From NCBI GenBank assembly GCA_024236415.1, contig JACKKN010000011.1, positions 62,001 to 126,000 on the forward strand: DNA of 64,000 nt, given 5' to 3'. Positions 41,562 through 49,128 of this stretch are shown here, piece after piece (within the stretch, counting starts at the first letter, position 1; each line of letters opens with the position of its first letter). The DNA comes from Hyphomicrobiales bacterium. Its GTDB lineage: Bacteria; Pseudomonadota; Alphaproteobacteria; Rhodospirillales; JACKKN01. The notes beneath the pieces are model-generated. The model ran no database searches and was not told the DNA's origin. It saw only the letters and a list, made by a program, of their open reading frames with translations. A program made the position numbers and the translations under genes.

Positions 41562-42311
41562 ATGCCGCGCTATCGACTGGTCCTGGAATACGACGGCGGC
41601 GGTTTCGTGGGCTGGCAGCGCCAGGCCAACGGGACCGGCGTGCAGCAGGTGCTGGAGGAGGCCATCGCCGCCTTCGCCGGCGTGCCCGCCGTGGCCCATG
41701 CCGCCGGGCGCACGGACGCCGGGGTCCACGCCCTGGGCCAGGTCGCCCATTTCGACCTGGACCGGGACTTCGACCCCGACACCGTGCGCAACGCCCTGAA
41801 CTTCCACCTCAAGCCGGCGCCGGTGGTGGTGCGCGCGGCGGCGGTGGCGGCGCCGGACTTCCACGCCCGGTTCTCGGCCACCGAGCGGCGCTACCTGTAC
41901 CGCATCCTCAACCGCCGCCCGCCGCCGGCCCTGGACCGCGGCCGGGTCTGGTGGGTGCCGGCGCCCCTGGACGCGGCGGCCATGGGCGAGGCCGCCCGGG
42001 TGCTGGTGGGCAGCCACGACTTCACCACCTTCCGCGCCGCCATGTGCCAGGCCCGCTCGCCGGTCAAGACCGTGGACGAGATCACCGTCGACCGGCCCGG
42101 CGGCGACGGCGGCGAGGAGATCCGCATCACCGTGCGGGCGCGGTCGTTCCTGCACCACCAGGTGCGCAACTTCGCCGGCAGCCTGCGCCTGGTGGGCGAG
42201 GGCAAGTGGACGGCGGCCGACCTGCGCGCCGCCCTGGAGGCCCGCGACCGCGCCCGCGGCGGCCCCACGGCACCGCCCGAGGGGCTGTACCTGACCGGGG
42301 TGTCGTACTGA
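41562..42311 (+). CDS. truA: tRNA pseudouridine(38-40) synthase
   Basis: Converts uridine to pseudouridine at positions 38-40 in the anticodon stem-loop of many tRNAs. The 249-residue protein has YRLVLEYDGGGFVGWQRQANG at the start and the catalytic D52 in AGRTDAGVHALGQVAHF. RRYLYRILNRR, GSHDFTTFRA and FLHHQVRNFAGSLRLVGEGKW complete the family pattern. Length is standard. In many alphaproteobacteria truA is next to fmt, def and dapE; here it is separated from dapE by about 14 kb and from fmt by about 5 kb. Confidence 0.98.
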   Translation: MPRYRLVLEYDGGGFVGWQRQANGTGVQQVLEEAIAAFAGVPAVAHAAGRTDAGVHALGQVAHFDLDRDFDPDTVRNALNFHLKPAPVVVRAAAVAAPDFHARFSATERRYLYRILNRRPPPALDRGRVWWVPAPLDAAAMGEAARVLVGSHDFTTFRAAMCQARSPVKTVDEITVDRPGGDGGEEIRITVRARSFLHHQVRNFAGSLRLVGEGKWTAADLRAALEARDRARGGPTAPPEGLYLTGVSY

Positions 42312-42316
42312 GCCTG

Positions 42317-42480
42317 GCAGGCCGCTGAACAAGTCACCGTGCCTGGCATCATCGCCTTCGAGGCCCGCGTTGCGGGCGCCTCAGGCTGAGGTTTTTCAAG
42401 AGGTTGCCGACTCTCCGCCTCGCCCTGAGGTGCGAGCGGAGCGAGCCTCGAAGGGCCCTGACGGGTTTTCAGCAGCCTGC
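42317..42480. repeat. Large intergenic inverted-repeat element after truA
   Basis: The ends are GCAGGCCGCTGAA (42317-42329) and TTCAGCAGCCTGC (42468-42480), complementary at 12 of 13 positions. Inside, a GC-rich arm beginning CCTTCGAGGC at 42355 pairs with one ending GCCTCGAAGG at 42454, each about 37 bases. The whole region can form one cruciform. It lies between converging genes and ends at the stop of the next, so it may also act as a bidirectional terminator. Units like CTTCGAGG and CAGCCTGCTGAA recur in related genomes. Confidence 0.65.
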
Positions 42481-43361
42481 TAGTTCGTGGCCGGGCGGCG
42501 CGTGACCATGTTGGAGAAGGTGCCGATCACCCGCTCGTGCCCGTCGGCGGCGGTCAGCACGGCCTTGAAGAACAGGCGCGGCGGCGCCTGCAGGGCGAAG
42601 GCCAGGGGCAGGGCGGCGGCCTGCCAGCCCTGGCGGTCCAGGCGGACCATGCCGTCGGACCGGCCGCCGGTGCCGTCCGCGGTGTCGCTGACGCGCAGGG
42701 ACAGGCGGTCCCCCGGCGCCAGGCGGTCCATGCCCAGGACCACGGCGACGTAGGCCCGGGGCGTGCGGTCGGGCCGGTCCAGGTCCGCCGCGTGGTTCAG
42801 CAAGTATGCCTTCAGGCTGTGCGGCTCGTAGGGCGGGCGCAGCAGGTCGGGGCGCAGGTCGGCGGCGGCGACGAAGGAGAACTCCACCTGCGGCAGGGGG
42901 GTGTACAGGGGTTCGGCGGCCGTCTGTTCGATCACCAGGCGGGCGCCGGCTGCGTGGTAGCGGGTGATGAAGCTGCTGTCGGCGCGGAAGCCCAGCGCGC
43001 TGCGCTGCGAGATCACCCCCGACAGGACCCGCGAGCCGGCCTCGCCCAGCACCCGCTGCACCGGGTCGAGGGCGATGCGGTCCAGGCGCATGTGCCCGGC
43101 CCGCATGCCCGGGTCCGGCGGCGGGCGGCCGCCGGCGGCGAAGGTCGCCGGGTTGGTGGCGCCGGCGTCGCGCTGGCCGCGCAGGGCCCAGGCGACGGCC
43201 TGGGCCACAAAGAACGGGTCCATGGGCACCGCCTCGGCGGCCGCCTGCGCGGCCGGGGCCCCGGCCTCCTGGGCCGGCGCCGGCGCCGCGGCGCACAGGG
43301 CCGCCGCCAGGACCAGGGTGGCGATGCCAAGGCGGCTGCGCAGGGGTCCGGATTGCGTCAT
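42480..43361 (-). CDS. Secreted hypothetical protein
   Basis: Exported protein of 293 residues, family not recognised. Residues 1-31 are a Sec signal peptide (GIATLVLAAALCAAAPAPAQE). After an Ala-rich stretch there is a helical segment (PMDPFFVAQAVAWALRGQ) and a beta-rich remainder with ADSSFITRYHAAGARLVIEQ, AYVAVVLGMDRLAPGDRLSLRVSD and RLFFKAVLTAADGHERVIGTF. The C-terminal 120 residues could be an Ig-like or jelly-roll domain, but this is only a secondary-structure impression. It is the second gene of a pair, 20 bases after the 44155 gene, so both are probably co-expressed at the cell surface. Confidence 0.8.
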   Translation of the reverse strand: MTQSGPLRSRLGIATLVLAAALCAAAPAPAQEAGAPAAQAAAEAVPMDPFFVAQAVAWALRGQRDAGATNPATFAAGGRPPPDPGMRAGHMRLDRIALDPVQRVLGEAGSRVLSGVISQRSALGFRADSSFITRYHAAGARLVIEQTAAEPLYTPLPQVEFSFVAAADLRPDLLRPPYEPHSLKAYLLNHAADLDRPDRTPRAYVAVVLGMDRLAPGDRLSLRVSDTADGTGGRSDGMVRLDRQGWQAAALPLAFALQAPPRLFFKAVLTAADGHERVIGTFSNMVTRRPATN

Positions 43362-43381
43362 GTCCCGTTGCTCCTCGGGGC

Positions 43382-44155
43382 CTACTTGATGGGGCCGCGC
43401 CAGCCGGCGGGGCCGCCGCCGCCCTGGCCGGTCATGCGGTCCTGGCCCGCCTGCCAGTCCACGTTGGCCGGATCGACCCGGAACTCGTAGTCCATCAGCG
43501 GACCCAGGTTCTGCTTGGTGATGTACTTGACCGCCGGGCCGGCCACGGGCCCCACGTAGGGGGTCTGCCCGGCCGCCTGGCCCGCCGTCTCGGCGTAGAA
43601 CTCGGCCACGGCGTCGTGGGTGGTCTTGTCGGTGCTGCCGCTGCGGGTATAGGTCTCGACCGCCGATTCGGTGATGTTGTAGACCAGCCCCGTGGCCGCG
43701 GCGCCCACGGGGCCGCCGATGATGAAGCCGACCCCGACCAGGAACATGTTGGCGCCGTGCTTGACGACGAAGATGCGCACGTTGTCCGCCGCCGCCTGGT
43801 CGATCCCGACCTGGGCGATCTGCATCTGGTGGTGGTCGTTGCGCATGCGCTCCAGGTCGGCGTCGGTGACGAAGTGGCCCTGGCGGATCTCGGAATACCG
43901 GCCCGGCGGCCGGTTGGCGCCGATGGCGTTGATGATGGCCTCGCGCACGCCGGGGGGCAGGGCCTGGGGCCGCATCAGGTTGGGCGGGATCATGGTCGGC
44001 GGCACGCCCGGCGTGGCGCCGGTGCCGGCGGGCGGCCGGGCGCCGCCGCAGCAGGACCCGGGGCCGTGCGCCAGGGTAGTGGGGATGGCCGGCCCCAGGG
44101 CCAGCAGCCCGGCCGCCGCCATCATCAACCCGTTGCGCCACCATCGGCCCGCCAT
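43382..44155 (-). CDS. Secreted or membrane-associated hypothetical protein
   Basis: Exported protein of 257 residues without a recognised family. A signal peptide covers about 1-29 (GLMMAAAGLLALGPAIPTTLAHG), followed by a Cys-Cys pair and a Pro/Gly-rich stretch. The middle has a hydrophobic, Gly-rich segment (ANMFLVGVGFIIGGPVGAAATGLVY, about 137-161) that could insert into a membrane. ATG 44155 is preferred to GTG 44161 because AGGAGG then lies five to seven bases upstream. It is the first gene of a two-gene unit with the 42480 gene, behind an AT-rich promoter region. Confidence 0.78.
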   Translation of the reverse strand: MAGRWWRNGLMMAAAGLLALGPAIPTTLAHGPGSCCGGARPPAGTGATPGVPPTMIPPNLMRPQALPPGVREAIINAIGANRPPGRYSEIRQGHFVTDADLERMRNDHHQMQIAQVGIDQAAADNVRIFVVKHGANMFLVGVGFIIGGPVGAAATGLVYNITESAVETYTRSGSTDKTTHDAVAEFYAETAGQAAGQTPYVGPVAGPAVKYITKQNLGPLMDYEFRVDPANVDWQAGQDRMTGQGGGGPAGWRGPIK

Positions 44156-44210
44156 GGCCACCTCCTCGCACCACGGGCGTTAAATCATAATAACAAAATT
44201 CAACTGTTAA

Positions 44211-44219
44211 ATTATAGCA
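44211..44219 (-). promoter_or_regulatory. Extended minus-10 promoter of the secreted-protein pair
   Basis: On the minus strand the region 44175-44225 is AT-rich and contains TTGCTATAAT (44220 down to 44211), an extended minus-10 with a perfect TATAAT. No minus-35 is seen in the GC-rich flank. The start codon at 44155 follows about 55 bases later. Confidence 0.5.
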
Positions 44220-44270
44220 ACCCAGGCCGGGCGCCACCCATGGCATCTGGTCGACTCTGGTCTGTCCCGG

Positions 44271-45167
44271 TCACATGCCGGCGCGGCGGACGGCCACGGC
44301 GAAGTCCGGCGCCTGGGGGTCGTAGGCGACCCCGGCCACGTCGCCGTAGGTGGCGGCCACCTGGAGGCCGTGCTCGGCCAGCTCGCGCGCCAGGTCGGCG
44401 GGGTCGAAGCATTGCAGCCAGTTCATGATGGTGCGCGCCCGGTCCGCCTCGAAGATGTCGTAGCGGTCCAGGTGCAGCCCCTGGTCCGGGTAGGCGAAGG
44501 TGTGGGTGAACACGTGATGGGGCCGCGCCGACCAGAAGTCGGGGCCGTCGTGGTATTCATAGGTGCGCGCCTCGGTCACCCGGTCCAGGTGGCGGGGCGA
44601 CAGCAGGTCCAGCAGGAACACCCCGCCGTCGCCCAGGGCGCCGCGCACCATGTCCAGCAGGCAGCCGCGCTGGGCGCGGTCCAGGGGGCAGAAATCGAAG
44701 AAGATCAGGGTCACCAGGTCGTAGGTGCGGTCCGGCGTGAAGTCCAGGTAGTCGGCCAGGTGGTAGTCGATCGCCAGGCGCCGGCGCCGGGCCTCGGTGC
44801 GGGCGTGGTCGATGGCGGTGGCCGAGAAGTCGACCCCGGTCACCGCCGCCCCGGTGCGGGCGAATTCGGTGGTGTACAGGCCGGGCCCGCAGCCCAGGTC
44901 CAGCACCGCCCTGCCCGGCCCCAGGCCGAAGGTGGCGGCGATCCAGGCCGCCGAGCGTTCGACGAAGGCCGGGTTGCGCGACGCCAGGTCGACGCTGTCG
45001 TCCAGGTGCAGGTCCAGCATGCGGCCGGCCACGTGGGGGTCGGTCCACAGGGCCGCGGACGTGGACCGGGCGCCGGGCGCCGGCCGGGTGGCCAGGTCCG
45101 TCAGGCGGTCGAACAGGCGGGCCTGCGCCTCCTGCGCGGCGGCCCTGGCGAGGAACTTGCGGATCAC
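44271..45167 (-). CDS. Class I SAM-dependent methyltransferase
   Basis: Cytoplasmic methyltransferase of 298 residues starting with GTG 45167. Motif I is VLDLGCGPGLYTTEFARTG (about 90-108), with motif II VTGVDFSATAIDHA and motif III YDLVTLIFFDFCPLD. The C-terminal part is specific (FSARPHHVFTHTFAYPDQGLHLDRYDIFE in part) and resembles unassigned small-molecule methyltransferases. Its N-terminal helical 75 residues may shape the acceptor pocket. Acceptor unknown. It is followed by the secreted pair on the same strand and is divergent from the molybdopterin oxidoreductase gene, with 179 bases between. Confidence 0.9.
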   Translation of the reverse strand: MIRKFLARAAAQEAQARLFDRLTDLATRPAPGARSTSAALWTDPHVAGRMLDLHLDDSVDLASRNPAFVERSAAWIAATFGLGPGRAVLDLGCGPGLYTTEFARTGAAVTGVDFSATAIDHARTEARRRRLAIDYHLADYLDFTPDRTYDLVTLIFFDFCPLDRAQRGCLLDMVRGALGDGGVFLLDLLSPRHLDRVTEARTYEYHDGPDFWSARPHHVFTHTFAYPDQGLHLDRYDIFEADRARTIMNWLQCFDPADLARELAEHGLQVAATYGDVAGVAYDPQAPDFAVAVRRAGM

Positions 45168-45252
45168 GGGCGTGGTCCCCGGTTGCCGGCGAAGGCGCTC
45201 CCATAGCCGCCGGCCCGGGCGGGGTCAAGGGCGGCGGCGGGGCCCCGGCAAA

Positions 45253-45295
45253 TGGTCCCAGCGGATTTCCTGGAATGGACCTTTTCATGGGACCA
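45253..45295. promoter_or_regulatory. Inverted repeat TGGTCCCA / TGGGACCA in a divergent promoter gap
   Basis: TGGTCCCA (45253-45260) and TGGGACCA (45288-45295) are perfect complements 27 bases apart, with a partial third copy (TGGACC) between. The centre, TTTCCTGGAATGGACCTTTTC, is AT-richer than its surroundings. It lies about 50 bases ahead of the molybdopterin oxidoreductase start and would be a fitting operator, for example for a GntR-type regulator. No regulator gene is adjacent. Confidence 0.4.
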
Positions 45296-45346
45296 ATATA
45301 CCCCTAGGAAGGGTGCAACCGATCCCCTTTCACGGAGTGCACGGCC

Positions 45347-47401
45347 ATGCCCGACACCGGACTCACGGAATTCCGCCCCAGCGTCTGCCCGCTCGACTGC
45401 CCCGATACCTGCAGCCTCAGCGTGGCCACCGACGGCGCCCGGGTGCTGGAGGTGCGCGGCTCGTCGGCCAACCCCTACACGGCCGGGGTGCTGTGCGGCA
45501 AGGTCACCCGCTCGTACCCCGAGTTCGTGCACGGCGAAACCCGCCTGACCCGCCCCCTGGCGCGCACCGGGCCGCGCGGGTCGGGCCAGTTCGCCCCCAT
45601 TTCGTGGGACGAGGCCCTGGACCGCGTCCACGACGGGTTCACCCGGGCCATGGCCGCCCACGGGCCGCAGTCGGTGCTGCCGCTGAACTACGGCGGGCCC
45701 CACGGCGACCTGGCCGCCGGCTCCATGGACCGGCGCTTCTTCCACCGCCTGGGCGCCAGCCTGCTGAACCGCGGGCCCCTGTGCGGCATCGTCCGCGGCA
45801 CCGCCTATGGCAGCCTGTTCGGCACCGCCCCCGGCATGGGGCCCGAGCAGGCGGCGGACTCGGACCTGGTGGTGGTCTGGGGCAGCAACACGACCGTTTC
45901 CTACCTGCACCTGGCCCGGGCCATCAAGGCGGCACGGGGCAAGGGCGCCCGGCTGGTGGTGGTGGACCCGCGGCGCATCAGGATCGCCGAGCAGGCGGAC
46001 CTGTTCATTCCCGTGCGCCCGGGCAGCGACATCTTCCTGGCCTTCGCCCTGGCCGCCGAGCTGGAGCGGCGCGGGGCCCTGGACACGGCCTTCATCGAGC
46101 GCTGGGTGGACGGGTTCGAGGACTACATGGCCCAGGCCCGCCGGGTCAGCCCCGCGCAGGCCCAGGCCGAATGCGGCATCGACGCCGCCGCCTTCGAGCA
46201 ACTGGCGGACTGGTGGGCCGGGGCCCAGCGGGTCGGCCTGTCGGTGGGCAACGGCATGGAGCGGGGGCGCAGCGGCGGCTCGGCCATCCGCGCCGTCATG
46301 GCGCTGCAGGCCCTGACCGGCAACTTCGGCCGCCGCGGCGCCGGCATCATGGCCAAGCAGGGCCTGTCGTTCCCGCGCACCCCGGCCAAGCTGCAGCGGC
46401 CCGACCTGGTGCCGCCGGGCACCCGGACGCTGAACATCGTCGACGTCGCCCGCCACCTGCTGGACGACACCCTGGACCCGCCCATCAAGGCGGTGATGAT
46501 CTACAACCACAACCCGGTCAGCACCCACCCGGACCAGAACGCCCTGCGCCGGGCGCTGATGCGCGAGGACCTGTTCGTGGCCGGCTGCGACGTGGCCATG
46601 ACCGATTCCATGGCCTACTGCGACGTGGTGCTGCCGGCGGCCAGCTCGTTCGAGATCGCCGACCTGTACGGCGCCTACGGCCAGGGCTTCCTGCAGCGGG
46701 CCGAACCGGTGATCCCCTGCGTCGGCGAGGCCCTGCCCAACACCGAGATCTTCCGCCGCCTGGCCGCCCGGTTCGGCTTCGACGAGCCCCTGTTCCGCGC
46801 CTCGGACGCCGAGCTGATGGACGACGCCATGGACGCCGACGACCCGCGCCTGGGCGGCGCCCGGCCCAGCACCCTGCCGCTGGACCGGGCCCTGGCCATG
46901 CCCGCCCCCGGGGGCGGCGAGCCGGTCATGTGCCTGAGCCACGGGCCGGGCACGGCGTCGGGCAGGATCGAGCTGTTCTCGCGCGACCTGGAGGACCGCT
47001 TCGGTTACGGCCTGCCGCGCTTCGAACCCGTGGACCGGGGCGACTGGCCGCTGGTGCTGATGTCGCCGTCGTCGTCCAAACGCACCAACGCCACCTTCGG
47101 CGGCTGCGCCGAAAGCCGCAGTCTGGAGGTGGTGGAGATCCACCCCGACGACGCTGCGGCGCGCGGCATCACGGACGGCGACGCGGTCAAGGTGTGGAAC
47201 GACCTGGGCGACGTGGTGCTGTCGGCGCGGGTCACCGACGCCGTGCGCCCGGGGGTGCTGTGCTCGCCCAAGGGCACCTGGCTGCACACCAGCCCCACGG
47301 GCCAGACGGTGAACGCCCTGATCAACACCGACGTGCGCACGGACATCGAGGACGGCGCCTGCTACAACGAGACCTTCGTCGAGGCGGCCCCGGCCGGATA
47401 G
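45347..47401 (+). CDS. Molybdopterin-dependent oxidoreductase with N-terminal [4Fe-4S] site
   Basis: Cytoplasmic member of the DMSO reductase family, 684 residues. The N-terminal iron-sulfur site has C14, C18, C22 and C50 (VCPLDCPDTCSL and GVLCGKV). ISWDEALDRVHDGF, GSNTTVSYLHLARAI, VVDPRRIRIAEQADLFIPVRPGSD and MIYNHNPVSTHPDQ are cofactor-binding landmarks; a C-terminal domain (about 565-680; VEIHPDDAAARGITDGDAVKVWN) closes the pterin site. No Tat or Sec signal is present. The substrate is not known: relatives include formate dehydrogenase-like and biotin sulfoxide reductase-like enzymes. It has no partner subunit gene nearby. The ribosome-binding site is GGAG at 45334-45337. Confidence 0.93.
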   Translation: MPDTGLTEFRPSVCPLDCPDTCSLSVATDGARVLEVRGSSANPYTAGVLCGKVTRSYPEFVHGETRLTRPLARTGPRGSGQFAPISWDEALDRVHDGFTRAMAAHGPQSVLPLNYGGPHGDLAAGSMDRRFFHRLGASLLNRGPLCGIVRGTAYGSLFGTAPGMGPEQAADSDLVVVWGSNTTVSYLHLARAIKAARGKGARLVVVDPRRIRIAEQADLFIPVRPGSDIFLAFALAAELERRGALDTAFIERWVDGFEDYMAQARRVSPAQAQAECGIDAAAFEQLADWWAGAQRVGLSVGNGMERGRSGGSAIRAVMALQALTGNFGRRGAGIMAKQGLSFPRTPAKLQRPDLVPPGTRTLNIVDVARHLLDDTLDPPIKAVMIYNHNPVSTHPDQNALRRALMREDLFVAGCDVAMTDSMAYCDVVLPAASSFEIADLYGAYGQGFLQRAEPVIPCVGEALPNTEIFRRLAARFGFDEPLFRASDAELMDDAMDADDPRLGGARPSTLPLDRALAMPAPGGGEPVMCLSHGPGTASGRIELFSRDLEDRFGYGLPRFEPVDRGDWPLVLMSPSSSKRTNATFGGCAESRSLEVVEIHPDDAAARGITDGDAVKVWNDLGDVVLSARVTDAVRPGVLCSPKGTWLHTSPTGQTVNALINTDVRTDIEDGACYNETFVEAAPAG

Positions 47402-47435
47402 AACCGGCGGGGCCGGGTTTTGATTCGCAGCGGAC

Positions 47436-47522
47436 GTGGATGGCCGGGTCAAGCCCGGCCATGACATAACATTCTGAAATATTTACATTTTCGTCATGCC
47501 CGGGCTTGACCCGGGCATCCAC
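47436..47522. repeat. Two inverted copies of the GGGCTTGACCC palindrome
   Basis: Arms 47436-47465 (GTGGATGGCCGGGTCAAGCC...) and 47493-47522 are related palindromes facing each other across 27 AT-rich bases. Each arm also folds on itself. They lie between converging genes (molybdopterin oxidoreductase and fmt) and could form a large cruciform or a bidirectional terminator. A third copy is at 7640-7660. The upstream GGCCGGGTTTT at 47411-47421 gives a weak terminator-like end to the oxidoreductase transcript. Confidence 0.8.
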
Positions 47523-47550
47523 GCCCGCCGGCGCACCATGACCGCCGGCG

Positions 47551-48498
47551 CTAGCCGATGCGGCTGCCGGCCGGCAGGGGGTAGCCGCGCAGGAAGGCGG
47601 CGGCGTCCACCGCCGTCTTGCCCGGGCGCTGGACCCGGGTCGGGCGCAGGGCGCCGGTGGCGCAGGCGATGGCCAGGGCGCCGTCCAGCACCGTGCCGGG
47701 GGCGCCCGACAGGTCCTCGACCCGGGCCGCCAGCACCTTGATGCGCTCGCCGCCGTGCTCGAACCAGACCCCGGGCCAGGGGTTCAGGGCCCGCACCATG
47801 CGCTCCAGCTCGGCGGCCGGGCGGGCGAAGTCGAGGCGCCCCTCGTCGCGGGCCAGCTTGGCGGCATAGGTCACGCCCGCCTCGGGCTGCGGCGCGGCCA
47901 CGGCGGTGCCGGCGGCCATGTCGGCCAGGGCCGGGACGATCATCGCGGCGCCCAGGGCGGCCAGGGCGTCGTGCAGGTCCTCGGCGGTGGTCGTGGGCGT
48001 GATCGGCACGGCCCGGCGCGCCAGCATGGGGCCCGTGTCCAGCCCCGCGTCCATCTGCATGATGGTGATGCCGGTCTCGGAATCGCCGGCCAGCAGGGCG
48101 CGCTGGATCGGCGCGGCGCCGCGCCAGCGCGGCAGCAGCGAGGCGTGGATGTTGACGCAGCCCAGGCGCGGCGCCGCCAGCACCGCCGGCGGCAGGATCA
48201 GGCCATAGGCGGCGACCACCGCCACGTCGGCTTCGAGGGCGGTGAAATCGGCCTGGGCGTCGGCGTCCTTCAGGCTGCGCGGGGTGCGCACGGCCAGGCC
48301 CCGCGCCTGGGCGAAGGCGTGCACCGGGCAGGGCCGCTCGCGCTGGCCGCGGCCGGCGGGGCGCGGCGGCTGGGCATAGACGCAGACGACGTCGTGGCCG
48401 GCGTCCAGCAGGGCCGACAGGGCGGGCACGGAGAAATCGGGGCTGCCCATGAACACCAGGCGCAGGGGGGTGCCGGGTGCGGCCCCGGGCGCCGCCAT
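47551..48498 (-). CDS. fmt: Methionyl-tRNA formyltransferase
   Basis: Formylates initiator methionyl-tRNA with 10-formyltetrahydrofolate. The 315-residue protein has RLVFMGSPDFSVPALSAL, VVAAYGLILPPAVL, the catalytic NIHASLLPRWRGAAPIQRAL block and GITIMQMDAGLDTGPML, then a C-terminal OB-fold domain (AKLARDEGRLDFARPA, VRALNPWPGVWF). A short Ala/Gly/Pro extension precedes the family N-terminus. Its start is 3 bases after the def stop, so def-fmt are translated together, as in most bacteria. Confidence 0.97.
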   Translation of the reverse strand: MAAPGAAPGTPLRLVFMGSPDFSVPALSALLDAGHDVVCVYAQPPRPAGRGQRERPCPVHAFAQARGLAVRTPRSLKDADAQADFTALEADVAVVAAYGLILPPAVLAAPRLGCVNIHASLLPRWRGAAPIQRALLAGDSETGITIMQMDAGLDTGPMLARRAVPITPTTTAEDLHDALAALGAAMIVPALADMAAGTAVAAPQPEAGVTYAAKLARDEGRLDFARPAAELERMVRALNPWPGVWFEHGGERIKVLAARVEDLSGAPGTVLDGALAIACATGALRPTRVQRPGKTAVDAAAFLRGYPLPAGSRIG

Positions 48499-48501
48499 GG
48501 C

Positions 48502-49023
48502 TCAGGCGCCCACCGCGGCCATGCGCTTGGTCTTGGACAGCTTGCGCAGGATGATCTTGCGCTTCAGCGACGACAGGTGGTCGACGAACAGGACACCGTC
48601 CAGGTGGTCCATCTCGTGCTGCACGCACTTGGCCAGCAGGCCGTCGGCCTCCAGCTCGCGGATCTCGTTCTCGTGGTCCAGGTAGCGCACCCGCACCTTC
48701 TGCGGCCGCACCACCTCGGCGTACTGGTCGGGCAGGGACAGGCAGCCCTCCTCGGCCAGGACCTCCTCCTCCGATTCCCAGACCACCTCGGGGTTGGCCA
48801 TGCGGATGGGCTGGGGGTCCTCGTCGGGGCGGGCCACGTCCATGACCAGGATCCGCTTGGCCACCCCCACCTGGGGCGCCGCCAGGCCGATGCCGTTGGC
48901 CGAATGCATGGTTTCCAGCATGTCGTCCATGAGCTGGCGGATCTCGCCGTCCACCTTGTCCACCGGATCGGCGTTCACCTTCAGGCGCGGGTCGGGGGCG
49001 ACGATGATGGACAGGACGGTCAT
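48502..49023 (-). CDS. def: Peptide deformylase
   Basis: Removes the formyl group from nascent protein N-termini; iron-dependent. The 173-residue enzyme has motif 1 GIGLAAPQVG (44-53), motif 2 EEGCLSLP with ligand C94, and motif 3 QHEMDHLDG with H136, E137 and H140. ATG 49023 begins MTVLSIIVAPDPRLK, the usual start; an in-frame start at 49056 would add an unconserved extension. It stands first in the def-fmt unit. The tail has basic Lys/Arg-rich residues (SLKRKIILRKLSKTKR) as in many type 1 deformylases. Confidence 0.97.
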   Translation of the reverse strand: MTVLSIIVAPDPRLKVNADPVDKVDGEIRQLMDDMLETMHSANGIGLAAPQVGVAKRILVMDVARPDEDPQPIRMANPEVVWESEEEVLAEEGCLSLPDQYAEVVRPQKVRVRYLDHENEIRELEADGLLAKCVQHEMDHLDGVLFVDHLSSLKRKIILRKLSKTKRMAAVGA

Positions 49024-49128
49024 GGTTTCCGTGGATTCAAGTGGTCGGTGGTGCACCAGATATGTCCTGGACCCGCCGCCGTCAAGGCGTGCGTGGCGAA
49101 AGGGCGCGCGCCGGGCGCGGGGCAGCGG

